Shown: positions 22,241 to 30,787, counted from the stretch's first letter. The stretch is 38,209 nucleotides of DNA from Halococcus hamelinensis 100A6 (GCF_000336675.1 NZ_AOMB01000032.1:158564-196772); one strand, 5' to 3'. Notes: generated by a model from the sequence alone, not told the origin. Program-made: numbers and translations.

Positions 22241-23467
22241 ATGAAGGTCCTCTACGTCCTCTCCCAGGACAGCGGCGGCCTGCCGCACTACGCCGCGGAG
22301 CTCGCGAACGCGATGTCCCACCACGCCGAGGTGGTCGTGCTCAAACCGTTCGAGACGACCGCCGACGAACTCTTCGACGACGCCGTCGACCGTGTCGAGG
22401 CGTTCGAGAACCTCGACATCGCGGCGACGGACCTCTACGCCGGCGACTGGAACCCGGTGGCGGCGTTCCGGGCGGCGCTGTCCTACCGCAGCCTCGCCCG
22501 CATCGAATCGTTCGACCCGGACATCGTGCACTTCACCTCGCCGGCCAGCATGTTCCCGCAGGTCCAGTTGTTCACCGCCCTCTACGGGATCGACGACGAC
22601 TATCCCGTGATCGAGACCTACCACGACGTGCTTCCGAACAAGCTCCTTCGCCGTGGCGAGGAGTTGGCGGCGAGCGAGCCGCTCTCGAACGTGCTCCTCG
22701 ACAACGTGATGAAGCTCGGACACCGCGCGCTCCCGGCGCTCGATCGGGCACACACCGTCGTACACACCGAGACGAACCGCGACACCCTCGTCTACAACGG
22801 CTTCGACCGGTCGGACGTCTCCGTCGTTCCACACGGAATGTACGAACTCTTCAGCCAGTACGACCACGCCGACGTCTCCGTCGAACCGCGAACGGTCCTC
22901 TGTTTCGGACAGATCGTCCCGACGAAAGCCCACGACATCGTCGCGAAGGCTATCCCGCTGGTGGCCGAACGCATCGGCGACGTCACCTGTGTCGTCGCCG
23001 GCTCCGGCGACCTCCCCGAGGAGGCGGAACGGGTGATCGACGCCCACCCGGAGCTGTTCGAGGTCGAGAACCGCTTCGTCCCGAACGAGGAGGTCGGCGC
23101 GTACTTCCGGCGAGCGCGGGTCTCGGTCCTGCCCCACCAGCGCCAGAACGGCCACAGCGGCGTGATGACCATCTCGTACGCCTACGGGACGCCCGTGGTC
23201 GCGGCCGACGTCGCGGATTTCCCCCGACTGGTCGAGGAGAGCGGCTGCGGGGTCGTCGTTCCGATGGACGACCCTGAACCACTGGCCGACGCACTCGCGA
23301 CCGTTCTGACGGACGACGACCGCTGGAGGGAGATGCGACGGAACACACAGCGCCTCCGCGAGGAGTTCTCCTGGGCGAACGTCGCGCGTGAGCACGTCGA
23401 GATCTATCGGGACGTGCTCGACGACCGACCGGAACGCACCGTCGCCGCACGACCCAGGTCTCGATGA
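22241..23467 (+). CDS. GT4-family glycosyltransferase
   Basis: A 408-aa GT-B fold enzyme. The N-terminal domain begins MKVLYVLSQDSGGLPHYAAEL, with the Gly-rich acceptor loop. The C-terminal domain has VLCFGQIVPTKAHDIV (nucleotide-sugar domain start) and the donor-site segment HSGVMTISYAYGTPVVA. The usual EX7E motif is not intact there: the first Glu is missing, as in the SGV-type subgroup of GT4. It should transfer a sugar from an NDP-sugar to a lipid-linked or surface glycan on the cytoplasmic side. ATG 22241 starts the canonical first beta strand. The next glycosyltransferase gene follows after 53 bp, probably in the same transcript. Confidence 0.85.
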   Translation: MKVLYVLSQDSGGLPHYAAELANAMSHHAEVVVLKPFETTADELFDDAVDRVEAFENLDIAATDLYAGDWNPVAAFRAALSYRSLARIESFDPDIVHFTSPASMFPQVQLFTALYGIDDDYPVIETYHDVLPNKLLRRGEELAASEPLSNVLLDNVMKLGHRALPALDRAHTVVHTETNRDTLVYNGFDRSDVSVVPHGMYELFSQYDHADVSVEPRTVLCFGQIVPTKAHDIVAKAIPLVAERIGDVTCVVAGSGDLPEEAERVIDAHPELFEVENRFVPNEEVGAYFRRARVSVLPHQRQNGHSGVMTISYAYGTPVVAADVADFPRLVEESGCGVVVPMDDPEPLADALATVLTDDDRWREMRRNTQRLREEFSWANVAREHVEIYRDVLDDRPERTVAARPRSR

Positions 23468-23520
23468 GATGGCCCCCGAACACCGCCACGTCGTCGATCG
23501 ACGATCCTTCGGAGAATAGC

Positions 23521-24654
23521 ATGAACGTCATCCAGATCCCACACGTCTACCGCCCGTCGCTCGGCGGCGTCGAGAACTACGTCCACCGGCTGAACCGCTC
23601 GCTCGAAACGCGCGGGCACGACACGGCGACGATCACGACCGACGTCAGCCTCGCGAACACGGACTCGCCGCTCGACCCGCAGGCGAACGTCGCCTACTGT
23701 GACACCGACTTCACGGTGTTTCGGAACCCGTTCTCGCTCGACCTCCACCGGCGCGTCGAGCGAAGCACGGCGGACCTCTATCACCTCCACAACCTCGAGT
23801 TCTTCTCGACGGTCGAAGCCGTCCACGCGCTCCCGGCGGATGCCCCGTCCGTGCTGACGGTCCACGGTTTCCGTCCGTCGCCGGACAGTTTCCTGCAGCG
23901 CGCGCTCACGGGGCTCTATCACCCGGTCGCGGCGTACGTCCTCGACCACGTCGACAGAACGATCGTGCTCGGCGCGACCGAGAAGGACGCGCTCGTCGAC
24001 GCGTTCGACGTCGATCCGTCGACCGTCGACGTCGTTCCGAACGGTATCCATCCCGAGGAGTTCGAGGTGACACGCGAGCGAGTCGTGGCGTTCAACCGCC
24101 GGTACGGCCTCGACCCGGAGACACCCACCATCCTGTTCGTCGGGCGGATGGTGCCCCTGAAACGCCCACACCTCCTCGTCGACGCGCTCGCCGAGTACCT
24201 CCCCGACCGCGACCTCGATGCGGTGATCGTCGGCACCGGCAGCGGCGAGTACGAACGGAACGTCCGCGAGCGCGCCGACGACCGCGTTCACTTCCTCGCC
24301 AATCTACCCTTCGACGAGCTGAAGGCGGCCTACCACGCCTCGGACCTGTTCACCCAGCTCTCCGGTGCGGAAGGGTTGCCGACGGTCGTGCTCGAAGCGA
24401 TGCACGCTGAGCTCCCCGTGGTCGCGACGTCCGTCGGCGCGCTTCCGGACGTCCTGAGCCACCGCGAGAACGGCTGGCTCCTCGACGCCGCACCCGAGGT
24501 CGGGGACGTCGCCGAGGCAATCCGGTTCTACCTCGACCGTCCCGACGAACGGCGACGGGTCGGTGTGCGGAACCGCGAGCTGGTCTACGACCGATACGAT
24601 TGGTCGCACGTCGCCGACGATATCGTGTCGACGTACGCTCGCGCGCTCGATTGA
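23521..24654 (+). CDS. GT4-family glycosyltransferase
   Basis: A 377-aa GT-B enzyme. The acceptor domain begins MNVIQIPHVYRPSLGGVENYV, a GT4 N-terminal signature. The donor domain has ILFVGRMVPLKRPHLLV and an intact EX7E motif in GAEGLPTVVLEAMHAELPVV. It probably adds a hexose or related sugar during surface polysaccharide or lipid-linked glycan assembly at the inner membrane face. It lies 53 bp downstream of the other GT4 gene and converges on the ATP-grasp gene with a 24-bp gap. The donor and acceptor are unknown. Confidence 0.9.
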   Translation: MNVIQIPHVYRPSLGGVENYVHRLNRSLETRGHDTATITTDVSLANTDSPLDPQANVAYCDTDFTVFRNPFSLDLHRRVERSTADLYHLHNLEFFSTVEAVHALPADAPSVLTVHGFRPSPDSFLQRALTGLYHPVAAYVLDHVDRTIVLGATEKDALVDAFDVDPSTVDVVPNGIHPEEFEVTRERVVAFNRRYGLDPETPTILFVGRMVPLKRPHLLVDALAEYLPDRDLDAVIVGTGSGEYERNVRERADDRVHFLANLPFDELKAAYHASDLFTQLSGAEGLPTVVLEAMHAELPVVATSVGALPDVLSHRENGWLLDAAPEVGDVAEAIRFYLDRPDERRRVGVRNRELVYDRYDWSHVADDIVSTYARALD

Positions 24655-24678
24655 AAATCTACGGCTTTTGCCGACCCG

Positions 24679-25929
24679 CTACTGGCCGGCCATCTCGGTC
24701 CCCGAACGCCCACCGATCGGGAGCTGATTGAGAACCCCGTGGATGAAGGGGCCAGGATCGTCGAGGTGGAGGTAGTCGAAGTGTGGCTGGTCGTAACACG
24801 ACGAGAGGACCTCCCACACCGCGGTTCGGAAGGCGGGCGGTTCGATGGCGGGATAGCGCTTCCGGAGGATGCTCCAGAGATACTGGAATTCGCCGAAGAG
24901 GAGGTGATTGCCGGCTCCCACCTCGTACTCCGTTTCGATGCGGTCCGGCTCGCCCGTCGCCAGCAGCCAGTGCGCGTGGGGGAAGTCGGCCCCCGCGATG
25001 ACGTCCATCTCGATCGACGCCCAGACGCGGGGGTTGATCTCGGTGAACTTGTACTCCCCGGTGTCTGGCTCCTTGAGGAACTGGACCGAGGCGAGGCCGT
25101 GCCAGTCGAGGTGGTCGAGCATGGCTCGCCCCATCTCCTCGATCTCGGGGTCGTACATCGTCTCCCGGTAGACGCTCGCGCCGCCGGCGTAGGATTTCCC
25201 GCGGATCTGGCGCTTCTGGCACGTCAGCACCGATTTTCCCTCGTCGTAGAGCCCCCTGAAGCCGTATTCGGTGCGGGTGTCCCGGACGAGTTCCTGGACG
25301 ATCGGAACGTGGTCGGGGACGTGGCGACCGCTCTTGTGCATCGTCTCCTGTATCGCCTCCAGGTCGGGTTCGGTGCCGGCGGCGGTGTAGATCACCTCCA
25401 TCTTCCCCTCACACTCGTCCTCCGAGAGCGAGTCCACGTAGTCGGGCGTGAGGATCGAGTACCGGGGTTTGACGATCAGCTCCCGGCTCCAGTCGTCGAC
25501 CTCGTCGAAGGAGTACGTCTCCGGGATGGCGATCCCGGCCTCGCGTGCGGCCTCGGCCTGTCGAAGCCGGTCGTGGACCGTCCGGACCTGCTCGAAGGAC
25601 GGCCAGAGCGCGACGACGTGTTCCTCGAACTGGTCGCGATACTTCCCCAGCACGTAGCTGTCGACCTCCCGATGGGGAACGATCGTGTAGACGTCCGGCC
25701 GCTCGGCGAGCGAGAGGAGAGCGTCCTTGTAGGCCAGGAGGTCCTCGTAGGGCGAGGGGACGATGGCCGTCTCATCACAGTACCGGGACGCGAGGGCCGG
25801 TCGGTCCCGGTGTTCCGAGACCGCGATGGTGTGGACGCCGCGTTTCCCGAGCGAGCGAAGACACGAGATGCTGCTCCCGGAGTCGTTGATCGGGAGCAGT
25901 ACCGAGCGACCATCGGATTGTGGTTTCAT
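24679..25929 (-). CDS. ATP-grasp ligase-like protein
   Basis: A 416-aa ATP-grasp protein. The N-terminal domain (VLLPINDSGSSISCLRSLGKRG) is the pre-ATP-grasp Rossmann-like fold, with SRYCDETAIVPSP. The ATP-grasp core shows ELIVKPRYS (ATP-binding Lys), PIVQELV, and FTEINPRVWAS, in which Glu and Asn bind metal. Such proteins form amide or ester bonds between a carboxylate and an amine through an acylphosphate. In haloarchaeal and bacterial surface loci they are common and often uncharacterised. A palindromic TATA-like element (catagctatg near 25954-25963) is centred about 29 bp from the ATG, giving a leaderless transcript. It is at the end of a leftward run of glycan genes. Linking amino acids to a sugar acid is a reasonable guess. 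Confidence 0.8.
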   Translation of the reverse strand: MKPQSDGRSVLLPINDSGSSISCLRSLGKRGVHTIAVSEHRDRPALASRYCDETAIVPSPYEDLLAYKDALLSLAERPDVYTIVPHREVDSYVLGKYRDQFEEHVVALWPSFEQVRTVHDRLRQAEAAREAGIAIPETYSFDEVDDWSRELIVKPRYSILTPDYVDSLSEDECEGKMEVIYTAAGTEPDLEAIQETMHKSGRHVPDHVPIVQELVRDTRTEYGFRGLYDEGKSVLTCQKRQIRGKSYAGGASVYRETMYDPEIEEMGRAMLDHLDWHGLASVQFLKEPDTGEYKFTEINPRVWASIEMDVIAGADFPHAHWLLATGEPDRIETEYEVGAGNHLLFGEFQYLWSILRKRYPAIEPPAFRTAVWEVLSSCYDQPHFDYLHLDDPGPFIHGVLNQLPIGGRSGTEMAGQ

Positions 25930-25953
25930 TCGTCGATCCCAGGGACAGCGGCC

Positions 25954-25965
25954 ACATAGCTATGC
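25954..25965 (-). promoter_or_regulatory. TATA box of the ATP-grasp gene
   Basis: tgcatagctatg on the minus strand, centred about 29 bp upstream of the ATG at 25929. Confidence 0.45.
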
Positions 25966-26162
25966 AGTCGTTTGAGCTATCGACCGGACGAACCGCGCGA
26001 CACTGCGGGAGGAATCGAGCGTCGAATCGGTCGTGCTGACACGTCTCGGAGGTGAGCTCGATACACGAGGGGCCACCGAACCGAACCCGGAATCGTCCTC
26101 CACTCGAATCGTCCTAACGACGGAATTGAATCGGCTCCCGGAGTTGAATACGTCGGTGGATA

Positions 26163-26999
26163 TCAACGGTGTGCGTGAACGAAGTAGACGCCGGAGCGCC
26201 GGTCCGCCGGCCCGCCGAGGGGTGTGAGCGAGTAGCCCGCCGCCCGGAGAAACGCCTCGACCTCCTCGGCGCTCGTCCCGTACCGACGACACTTCGCCGA
26301 GTGAACTTCGAGATAGACCGACTCGACGGTATCGAGAAGATCCCCCAATCCACGGAGGACGAGGAGTTCCGCGCCCTGGACGTCGATCTTGACCACGTCG
26401 GGCGGCGCGAATTCATCGTCGAGGAGGTCCGCACCGCGGCGGGTCTCGACCGTTCGACCGACGCCGTCGGGTGCGAGATAGTGATGGCCGCCGCCGGCGT
26501 CGACGACTTCGGACGAGAGGGTCGTCGTTCCGTTCTCGTCCGAGAGCGCTATCGGCGAGACCGTCCAGCGTTCGGCGGGAGCGGTGGTTTCGAGGTTGGC
26601 CCGGAGCCGCGACCGATTCACCGCCTCGGGTTCGAACCCGACGACCTGACCGGTGGTCAGCGCGCTCGCGACGAAGCAGGTGTACGTCCCCACGCACGCC
26701 CCGACGTCCCAGACCGTCTCGGTGCCGTCGAGGCCCGAAAGCAACGCCGCGACCAGGTCCCGTTCACCACCGAGCGTCGTCGCCCGGCGGTACTCCGCCA
26801 CCGTCGAAACCCCGAACCGAACCGTTTCGCCGGCGACCGTCGTCTCGACGGTGTCGCCGGCCATCGCCGCCCGAGCCATCCAGTAGGCCGTCTCGACACG
26901 CCAGTAGACCGACGAGACGAACGGCGGAACTCCGTATCTGGCGGCCAGCCGATACGGGGCGTTGCGCAGTCGGTCCTTCGTCGTTCGAGTGTCTTGCAT
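26163..26999 (-). CDS. FkbM-family SAM-dependent methyltransferase
   Basis: A 278-aa methyltransferase. Motif I is VWDVGACVGTYT (96-107), followed by VVGFEPEAVNRSRLRANLE (acidic residue that binds the SAM ribose). The FkbM signature DVVKIDVQGAELLVLRGL lies at 201-218. FkbM proteins O-methylate hydroxyls of sugars and secondary metabolites. Inside this locus it probably methylates a glycan residue, which often caps or modifies chains. It follows the C-Ala-like gene by 72 bp on the same strand and precedes the ATP-grasp gene by 233 bp. The N-terminal 45 residues are an amphipathic helical extension. Confidence 0.87.
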   Translation of the reverse strand: MQDTRTTKDRLRNAPYRLAARYGVPPFVSSVYWRVETAYWMARAAMAGDTVETTVAGETVRFGVSTVAEYRRATTLGGERDLVAALLSGLDGTETVWDVGACVGTYTCFVASALTTGQVVGFEPEAVNRSRLRANLETTAPAERWTVSPIALSDENGTTTLSSEVVDAGGGHHYLAPDGVGRTVETRRGADLLDDEFAPPDVVKIDVQGAELLVLRGLGDLLDTVESVYLEVHSAKCRRYGTSAEEVEAFLRAAGYSLTPLGGPADRRSGVYFVHAHR

Positions 27000-27071
27000 T
27001 TCGATGAGTGAGGTCGTTTCGTCCGCCGGTTCGATGGGGATCGGTCGGCAGTGGGAAGGTGTCCCGGCCGG

Positions 27072-27734
27072 TCACGCGGGGGTGAGCGGCCCCGTGCGCA
27101 GGAGCCGCTGTCCGACCCGTTCTGCGGTCTCGCCGAGCGCTCCCGTCGCGCCGCCGCCGGCGGCCAGCCGGTCGTTACCACCGGCCCCGCCGCCCGCCTC
27201 CTCGGCGATCTCGCGGCCGATGGCCGTCGCGCTGAACTCGTCCGCGAGCGCTTCGTCGACGGCGACGGCGAACGAGCCATCGCCGTGGGCGACGACGAGG
27301 GTGATCCCCTCGCCGTCCATCGCGCGCTTCGCGAGCGCCCGCGCGTCGGGGAGTTCCCCGTCCTCGAACTCGACGACGCGAACGGTCGGGTCGTCACCGC
27401 CCGATCCGTCGTCGACCGACCGATCCTCCGAGAGCGATCCCCACCACGAATCGGCCCATCGCGTGCGGACGGCATCGAGCTCGCGCCGCAGGTCGCGGCG
27501 TTCGTCGTCGAGCGCGGTGACCCGCTCGGGGAGGTCCTCGACCCTCGCATCGAGCCGTTCGGCCGCTTCCCGCGCCGCGCGTCGGTTCTCGCGGTCGACG
27601 TCGTTCGTGTTCGACTCCCAGTCCTTGCTCACGGTCAGACTCTCGCGAACCGTCCGTTCCCGCCGTCGCCAGTAGAGTGTCGTTCCGACGAGTGCGATGC
27701 TCGAAGCCAAGCCGACGCGTGTGGTGTTATTCAT
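27072..27734 (-). CDS. Membrane-anchored protein with AlaRS C-terminal (C-Ala / DHHA1)-like domain
   Basis: A 220-aa protein. Residues 7-22 form one TM helix, and 45-95 a likely coiled coil (EDLPERVTALDDERRDLRRE). Residues 118-212 resemble the DHHA1/C-Ala domain that ends alanyl-tRNA synthetase: TVRVVEFEDGE, ITLVVAHGDGSFAVAV, SATAIGREIAEEAGGG, and the Gly-rich loop GGGAGGNDRLAAGGG (181-195). In AlaRS this domain binds the tRNA elbow and is preceded by the same kind of coiled coil. No catalytic or editing HxxxH motif is present. The ATG overlaps the upstream FemAB-like gene by 8 bp, which suggests co-translation. It may bring tRNA or another nucleic acid to the membrane; this is inference. DHHA1-type domains in phosphodiesterases are the alternative parent. 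Confidence 0.65.
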   Translation of the reverse strand: MNNTTRVGLASSIALVGTTLYWRRRERTVRESLTVSKDWESNTNDVDRENRRAAREAAERLDARVEDLPERVTALDDERRDLRRELDAVRTRWADSWWGSLSEDRSVDDGSGGDDPTVRVVEFEDGELPDARALAKRAMDGEGITLVVAHGDGSFAVAVDEALADEFSATAIGREIAEEAGGGAGGNDRLAAGGGATGALGETAERVGQRLLRTGPLTPA

Positions 27735-28767
27735 GGATGAATCCCTTGAGTTTCGGCCCCAGGGTGGGGTGGGTTATCAGCGGAGCCAGCCGAGGCGTGA
27801 TCGTCGCGAGCCGTCCGTAACCGTCGAGCGAAGCGCGTCCAGCCCGCTCGGGTGGACTGACGAAGCTCACGAGCGGGTACTCGAACCCGCCGAACTGTGC
27901 TTTGAAACCGTGAACGCTGGAGCCGCGTCGCGAACGCCCGAAATCCACGACCGAGCGTCCGGCGCGACAGGCCCGCTCGATCGACTCGACGTAGAGCAGG
28001 TGGTTCGGTCGGTGGTCCCAGTGGGCGCGCTTCGAGGCCGGGGTCCACACCATCGTGGTGTCGCCCCACTCGAAGAGGAACACACCGGCGATCGGTTCGC
28101 CCGCGCGCTCGGCGAGCAGAACCGTGGCGGCCTCTCCGAGCCCGTCGGCGAGCGACGCGAAGAATTCCTCGGGGAACTGCGGGCTCCCGAGACGACGCAT
28201 CGTTTCGAGATACAGCGGGTAGAACTCGGCGACCGTGCCCTCGGTCACGGTGACGCCGTGGTCGCGGGCGGTTCGCACGCACCGGCGGATGTCCTTCTCG
28301 AACGTGGACTCCCAGAGCGTCTCGAACGGCCGATCGAGCGACAGTCGGATCGACGACCCGGTCGGAACCCCGCCGTAACCCGCCTCGTTGTACCCGCTCA
28401 CGCCGCTCCAGCCGCCGTCCTTGACGATGCGGGTGTCGCCGTCGAGTTCGGACAGGACCGACGTCGTGGAGACGGCCTCCTCGACCAGCGGAAAGCCGTA
28501 CTCACAGAATGGGTTGACCACACTGTGGCCGACCCCCTCCCGGACGCTGAACCCCGGGACCATCCCTCGGGTCGCGCCGGAGTCGGGATCCGTCAGGAGG
28601 CGGTGTCGGGGCTCGTACCCGAACGCCGTCTCGACGGCGGCCGCCCACTCCGGGGTGTGAAACACCGTCGCAGCGGGGTGGTCCTCGACGATGGACCGCC
28701 ACTCCGACGACCGAGTGGACACGGGTTGGGTCTCGACGTCGCTACCGTCGATCGTCGTCCGGCTCAT
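27727..28767 (-). CDS. FemAB-like / GNAT-fold transferase (XrtA/PEP-CTERM-type)
   Basis: A 346-aa protein with two GNAT-like halves. The opening ATVFHTPEWAAAVETAFGYEP and later MRRLGSPQFPEEFFASL, AGVFLFEWGDT and FGRSRRGSSVHGFKAQFGG are, from memory, those of FemAB-like proteins tied to exosortase/PEP-CTERM exopolysaccharide loci (acetyltransferase_6 fold). Bacterial FemXAB enzymes transfer amino acids from aminoacyl-tRNA onto peptidoglycan precursors; other members N-acylate sugars. It overlaps the deacetylase gene by 4 bp upstream and the C-Ala-like gene by 8 bp downstream. The deacetylase could create the amine it acylates. The acyl donor (aminoacyl-tRNA or acyl-CoA) is not determined. Confidence 0.75.
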   Translation of the reverse strand: MSRTTIDGSDVETQPVSTRSSEWRSIVEDHPAATVFHTPEWAAAVETAFGYEPRHRLLTDPDSGATRGMVPGFSVREGVGHSVVNPFCEYGFPLVEEAVSTTSVLSELDGDTRIVKDGGWSGVSGYNEAGYGGVPTGSSIRLSLDRPFETLWESTFEKDIRRCVRTARDHGVTVTEGTVAEFYPLYLETMRRLGSPQFPEEFFASLADGLGEAATVLLAERAGEPIAGVFLFEWGDTTMVWTPASKRAHWDHRPNHLLYVESIERACRAGRSVVDFGRSRRGSSVHGFKAQFGGFEYPLVSFVSPPERAGRASLDGYGRLATITPRLAPLITHPTLGPKLKGFIHE

Positions 28768-29687
28768 CGTTCACCCCCGATCCGAAGCGGGGCGGTGCCG
28801 TCGGTAGCCACCTCGCCCGGGTCGGCGTACCCGTCCGCGACGGCACCGGCCGTCCCGAAGGCGAACTCGTCGAGCAGCGCTTCGAGCTTCGCCGCCAGTC
28901 GCTCGATCCCGTGGAAGCTAACGAAGCGTGCGTGTGCCGGGATCGGGGCGTGTTCGGCCGCGGACCGAACGGCCGGGTTGAACTCCCAGGGGTGGAAGTA
29001 GATCGTCGCCGGATGCCCGCGTGCGTTGAGGCTCCGTATCCCGCGTTTGACGGGCCAGGTCGGCAGCACTCGCGCGTAGAACCCGCCAGCGACCGGCAGC
29101 CGAACCCGCGGGTGGAACACCGCGAGCGGGAGTTCGACGAGCCGACCGTCGGCCTCGTCACCCGAATCCGTGAACGGCGCTCGCGGGTCGAGGCGGTAGG
29201 GCCGAACCGGTGCGTCGGCCACACCGTACATCGGCGTCTTGACGGGGAAGACGCTGGAATCGTACCGATAGCCGGCGGCTTCGAGCGCCTCGATGGCCCA
29301 CGCCGTCCGGGGGGTCACCGAGAAGTTGGGCGCACGAAATCCCGTCGGCCACGTTCCGGTCGCGTCGTGGATGGCGACGGCGCTCGCTTCGAGCTCCGCG
29401 GCGAACTCGTCCCTGTCGAGTTCGAACAGCGGCCGGTGGGTGTGGCCGTGTGAGCCGACCTCGTGACCCGCATCGGCGATCCGTGCCACGAGGTCCGGCC
29501 GTTCGTGGGCCAGTTCGCCGACGACGAAGAACGTCGCCCGGACGTCGAACCGGTCGAGGATAGCGAGAACGCGTTCGACCGATGCCTCGACGTGTGTCGC
29601 CGGGTCCGTCACTCGCTCCCGAAGCAGCGTCGCCGAGTACCAGTGTTCGACGTCGAACGAGAGGACGTTCGTCACCTCGTCGCTCAT
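28764..29687 (-). CDS. Polysaccharide deacetylase (NodB fold), PEP-CTERM-locus type
   Basis: A 307-aa NodB-type deacetylase. Catalytic elements are visible: SFDVEHW (Asp12), SHGHTH (His80 and His84 metal ligands), GFRAPNF (Arg118) and ATIYFHPWEF near the end. The order and the block YRYDSSVFPVKTPMYGVADA are, from memory, those of deacetylases found with FemAB in bacterial exosortase-linked exopolysaccharide loci. It should remove N-acetyl groups from a polymer, leaving free amines. No signal peptide is visible, so it may act on lipid-linked intermediates in the cytoplasm. The ATG at 29687 overlaps the GT2 stop as ATGA; the extra upstream codons are inside the GT2 gene. Confidence 0.88.
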   Translation of the reverse strand: MSDEVTNVLSFDVEHWYSATLLRERVTDPATHVEASVERVLAILDRFDVRATFFVVGELAHERPDLVARIADAGHEVGSHGHTHRPLFELDRDEFAAELEASAVAIHDATGTWPTGFRAPNFSVTPRTAWAIEALEAAGYRYDSSVFPVKTPMYGVADAPVRPYRLDPRAPFTDSGDEADGRLVELPLAVFHPRVRLPVAGGFYARVLPTWPVKRGIRSLNARGHPATIYFHPWEFNPAVRSAAEHAPIPAHARFVSFHGIERLAAKLEALLDEFAFGTAGAVADGYADPGEVATDGTAPLRIGGER

Positions 29688-30787
29688 CGGCTCCTCCCGT
29701 CGATCCCGGCGTTCTCGAAGTAGGTGCTGAGCGAGTGGAGGACGATCGCGGTGAAGCACGCGAAGATACCGACCAGCACGAGGAACACCGCGCTGAGCGA
29801 GAGCCCGACCGGAAACGTTCCCGACTGGACGTAGCTGACGACCGCCCAGTAGCCGACGCCAAGCCCGCCGAAGGTGAGCGAAAAGCCCGGCAGCGCGAGC
29901 GCCGTGAGCGGGCGTTCGCGTTCGACGGTCTTCAGGATGTTCTGGAGGAGGATCATCCCGTGGGAGAGCGGGTCCTGACTGCTCGCGTTCGCCACGTCGT
30001 AGGTGACCGTGATCGGGACCTCCTCGACGGGGTAGTCGTGGTGGTGGATGTGATAGAGGATGTCCGTGCTCGCGTCCATCCAGTCGCCGATGGTCATGTC
30101 CTCGGCGAGGGTCTCGATCGCCTCCCGGTCGTACGCCCGAAAGCCGCTCTGTGTGTCGCTCATGCGCGAGTCGGCTCGCACGATGCCCATGCTCAGGTTC
30201 GTGAGCACGTTGATGACGCGGAGCCCCACGCGGCGGTAGAACGGCGCGTTCGATACGGCCCCGTCCACGAACCGGCTGCCGATGACGAGCGGGGCGTGCG
30301 TGGTGGCTTGCGCCCTGACCAGCCGGGGAACGTCCGCGGGGTCGTGCTGTCCGTCGGCATCGAGAACGACGAGATGGGTCACGTCGTGACCCTTCGCGGT
30401 CTCGAAGGCGGTCTTGAGGGCAGCACCGTAGCCCCGATTCCGGTCGTGGGCGCTGACGACCGCGCCAGCCTCCGCGGCCCTGATCGCGGTGCTGTCGCCG
30501 CTCCCGTCGTCCACGACCAGCACCAGATCGGCGTGCTCGGCCACCCGCCGCACCACGTCGCCGATGGTGGCTTCCTCGTTGTACGCCGGGATCGCTACCA
30601 TCACGTCGGGGTCGGCGTGGGCGGATGCCGACCCCGACCCCGACGTGTGTTCGGTCGGCTGTCGGCCGTTTTCGGACCTATCGCTTTCGAGGGGGTGAAC
30701 CCGGTCCGGAACGTGGTCGTCGACGACGTCGACGGCCGAACCCACCCCCTCACTCGCGGAAACGCCGTCAGCAGTGTGTTCGCTCAT
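29684..30787 (-). CDS. GT2-family glycosyltransferase with C-terminal TM segments
   Basis: A 367-aa protein. After an acidic, Ser-rich N-terminal extension (about 60 residues), the GT-A domain begins with VMVAIPAYNEE, followed by LVVDDGSGD and the metal-binding DADGQHDP (143-150). The order resembles dolichol-phosphate sugar synthases (DPM1/AglJ-like), with the lipid-facing RMSDTQSGFRAYDREA stretch. Two C-terminal TM helices (about 295-350) hold it at the membrane. It probably starts or charges a polyprenyl/dolichyl-phosphate sugar. The ATG at 30787 fits a TATA box at 30821-30830. It is the first gene of a tightly overlapping leftward operon with the deacetylase, FemAB-like and C-Ala-like genes. 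Confidence 0.87.
   Translation of the reverse strand: MSEHTADGVSASEGVGSAVDVVDDHVPDRVHPLESDRSENGRQPTEHTSGSGSASAHADPDVMVAIPAYNEEATIGDVVRRVAEHADLVLVVDDGSGDSTAIRAAEAGAVVSAHDRNRGYGAALKTAFETAKGHDVTHLVVLDADGQHDPADVPRLVRAQATTHAPLVIGSRFVDGAVSNAPFYRRVGLRVINVLTNLSMGIVRADSRMSDTQSGFRAYDREAIETLAEDMTIGDWMDASTDILYHIHHHDYPVEEVPITVTYDVANASSQDPLSHGMILLQNILKTVERERPLTALALPGFSLTFGGLGVGYWAVVSYVQSGTFPVGLSLSAVFLVLVGIFACFTAIVLHSLSTYFENAGIDGRSR

Noticed and set aside
27072-27734. A full alanyl-tRNA editing protein (AlaX)
   Set aside because: The HxxxH and CxxxH editing motifs are absent and the protein begins with a TM helix and coiled coil; only the C-terminal domain type is present.
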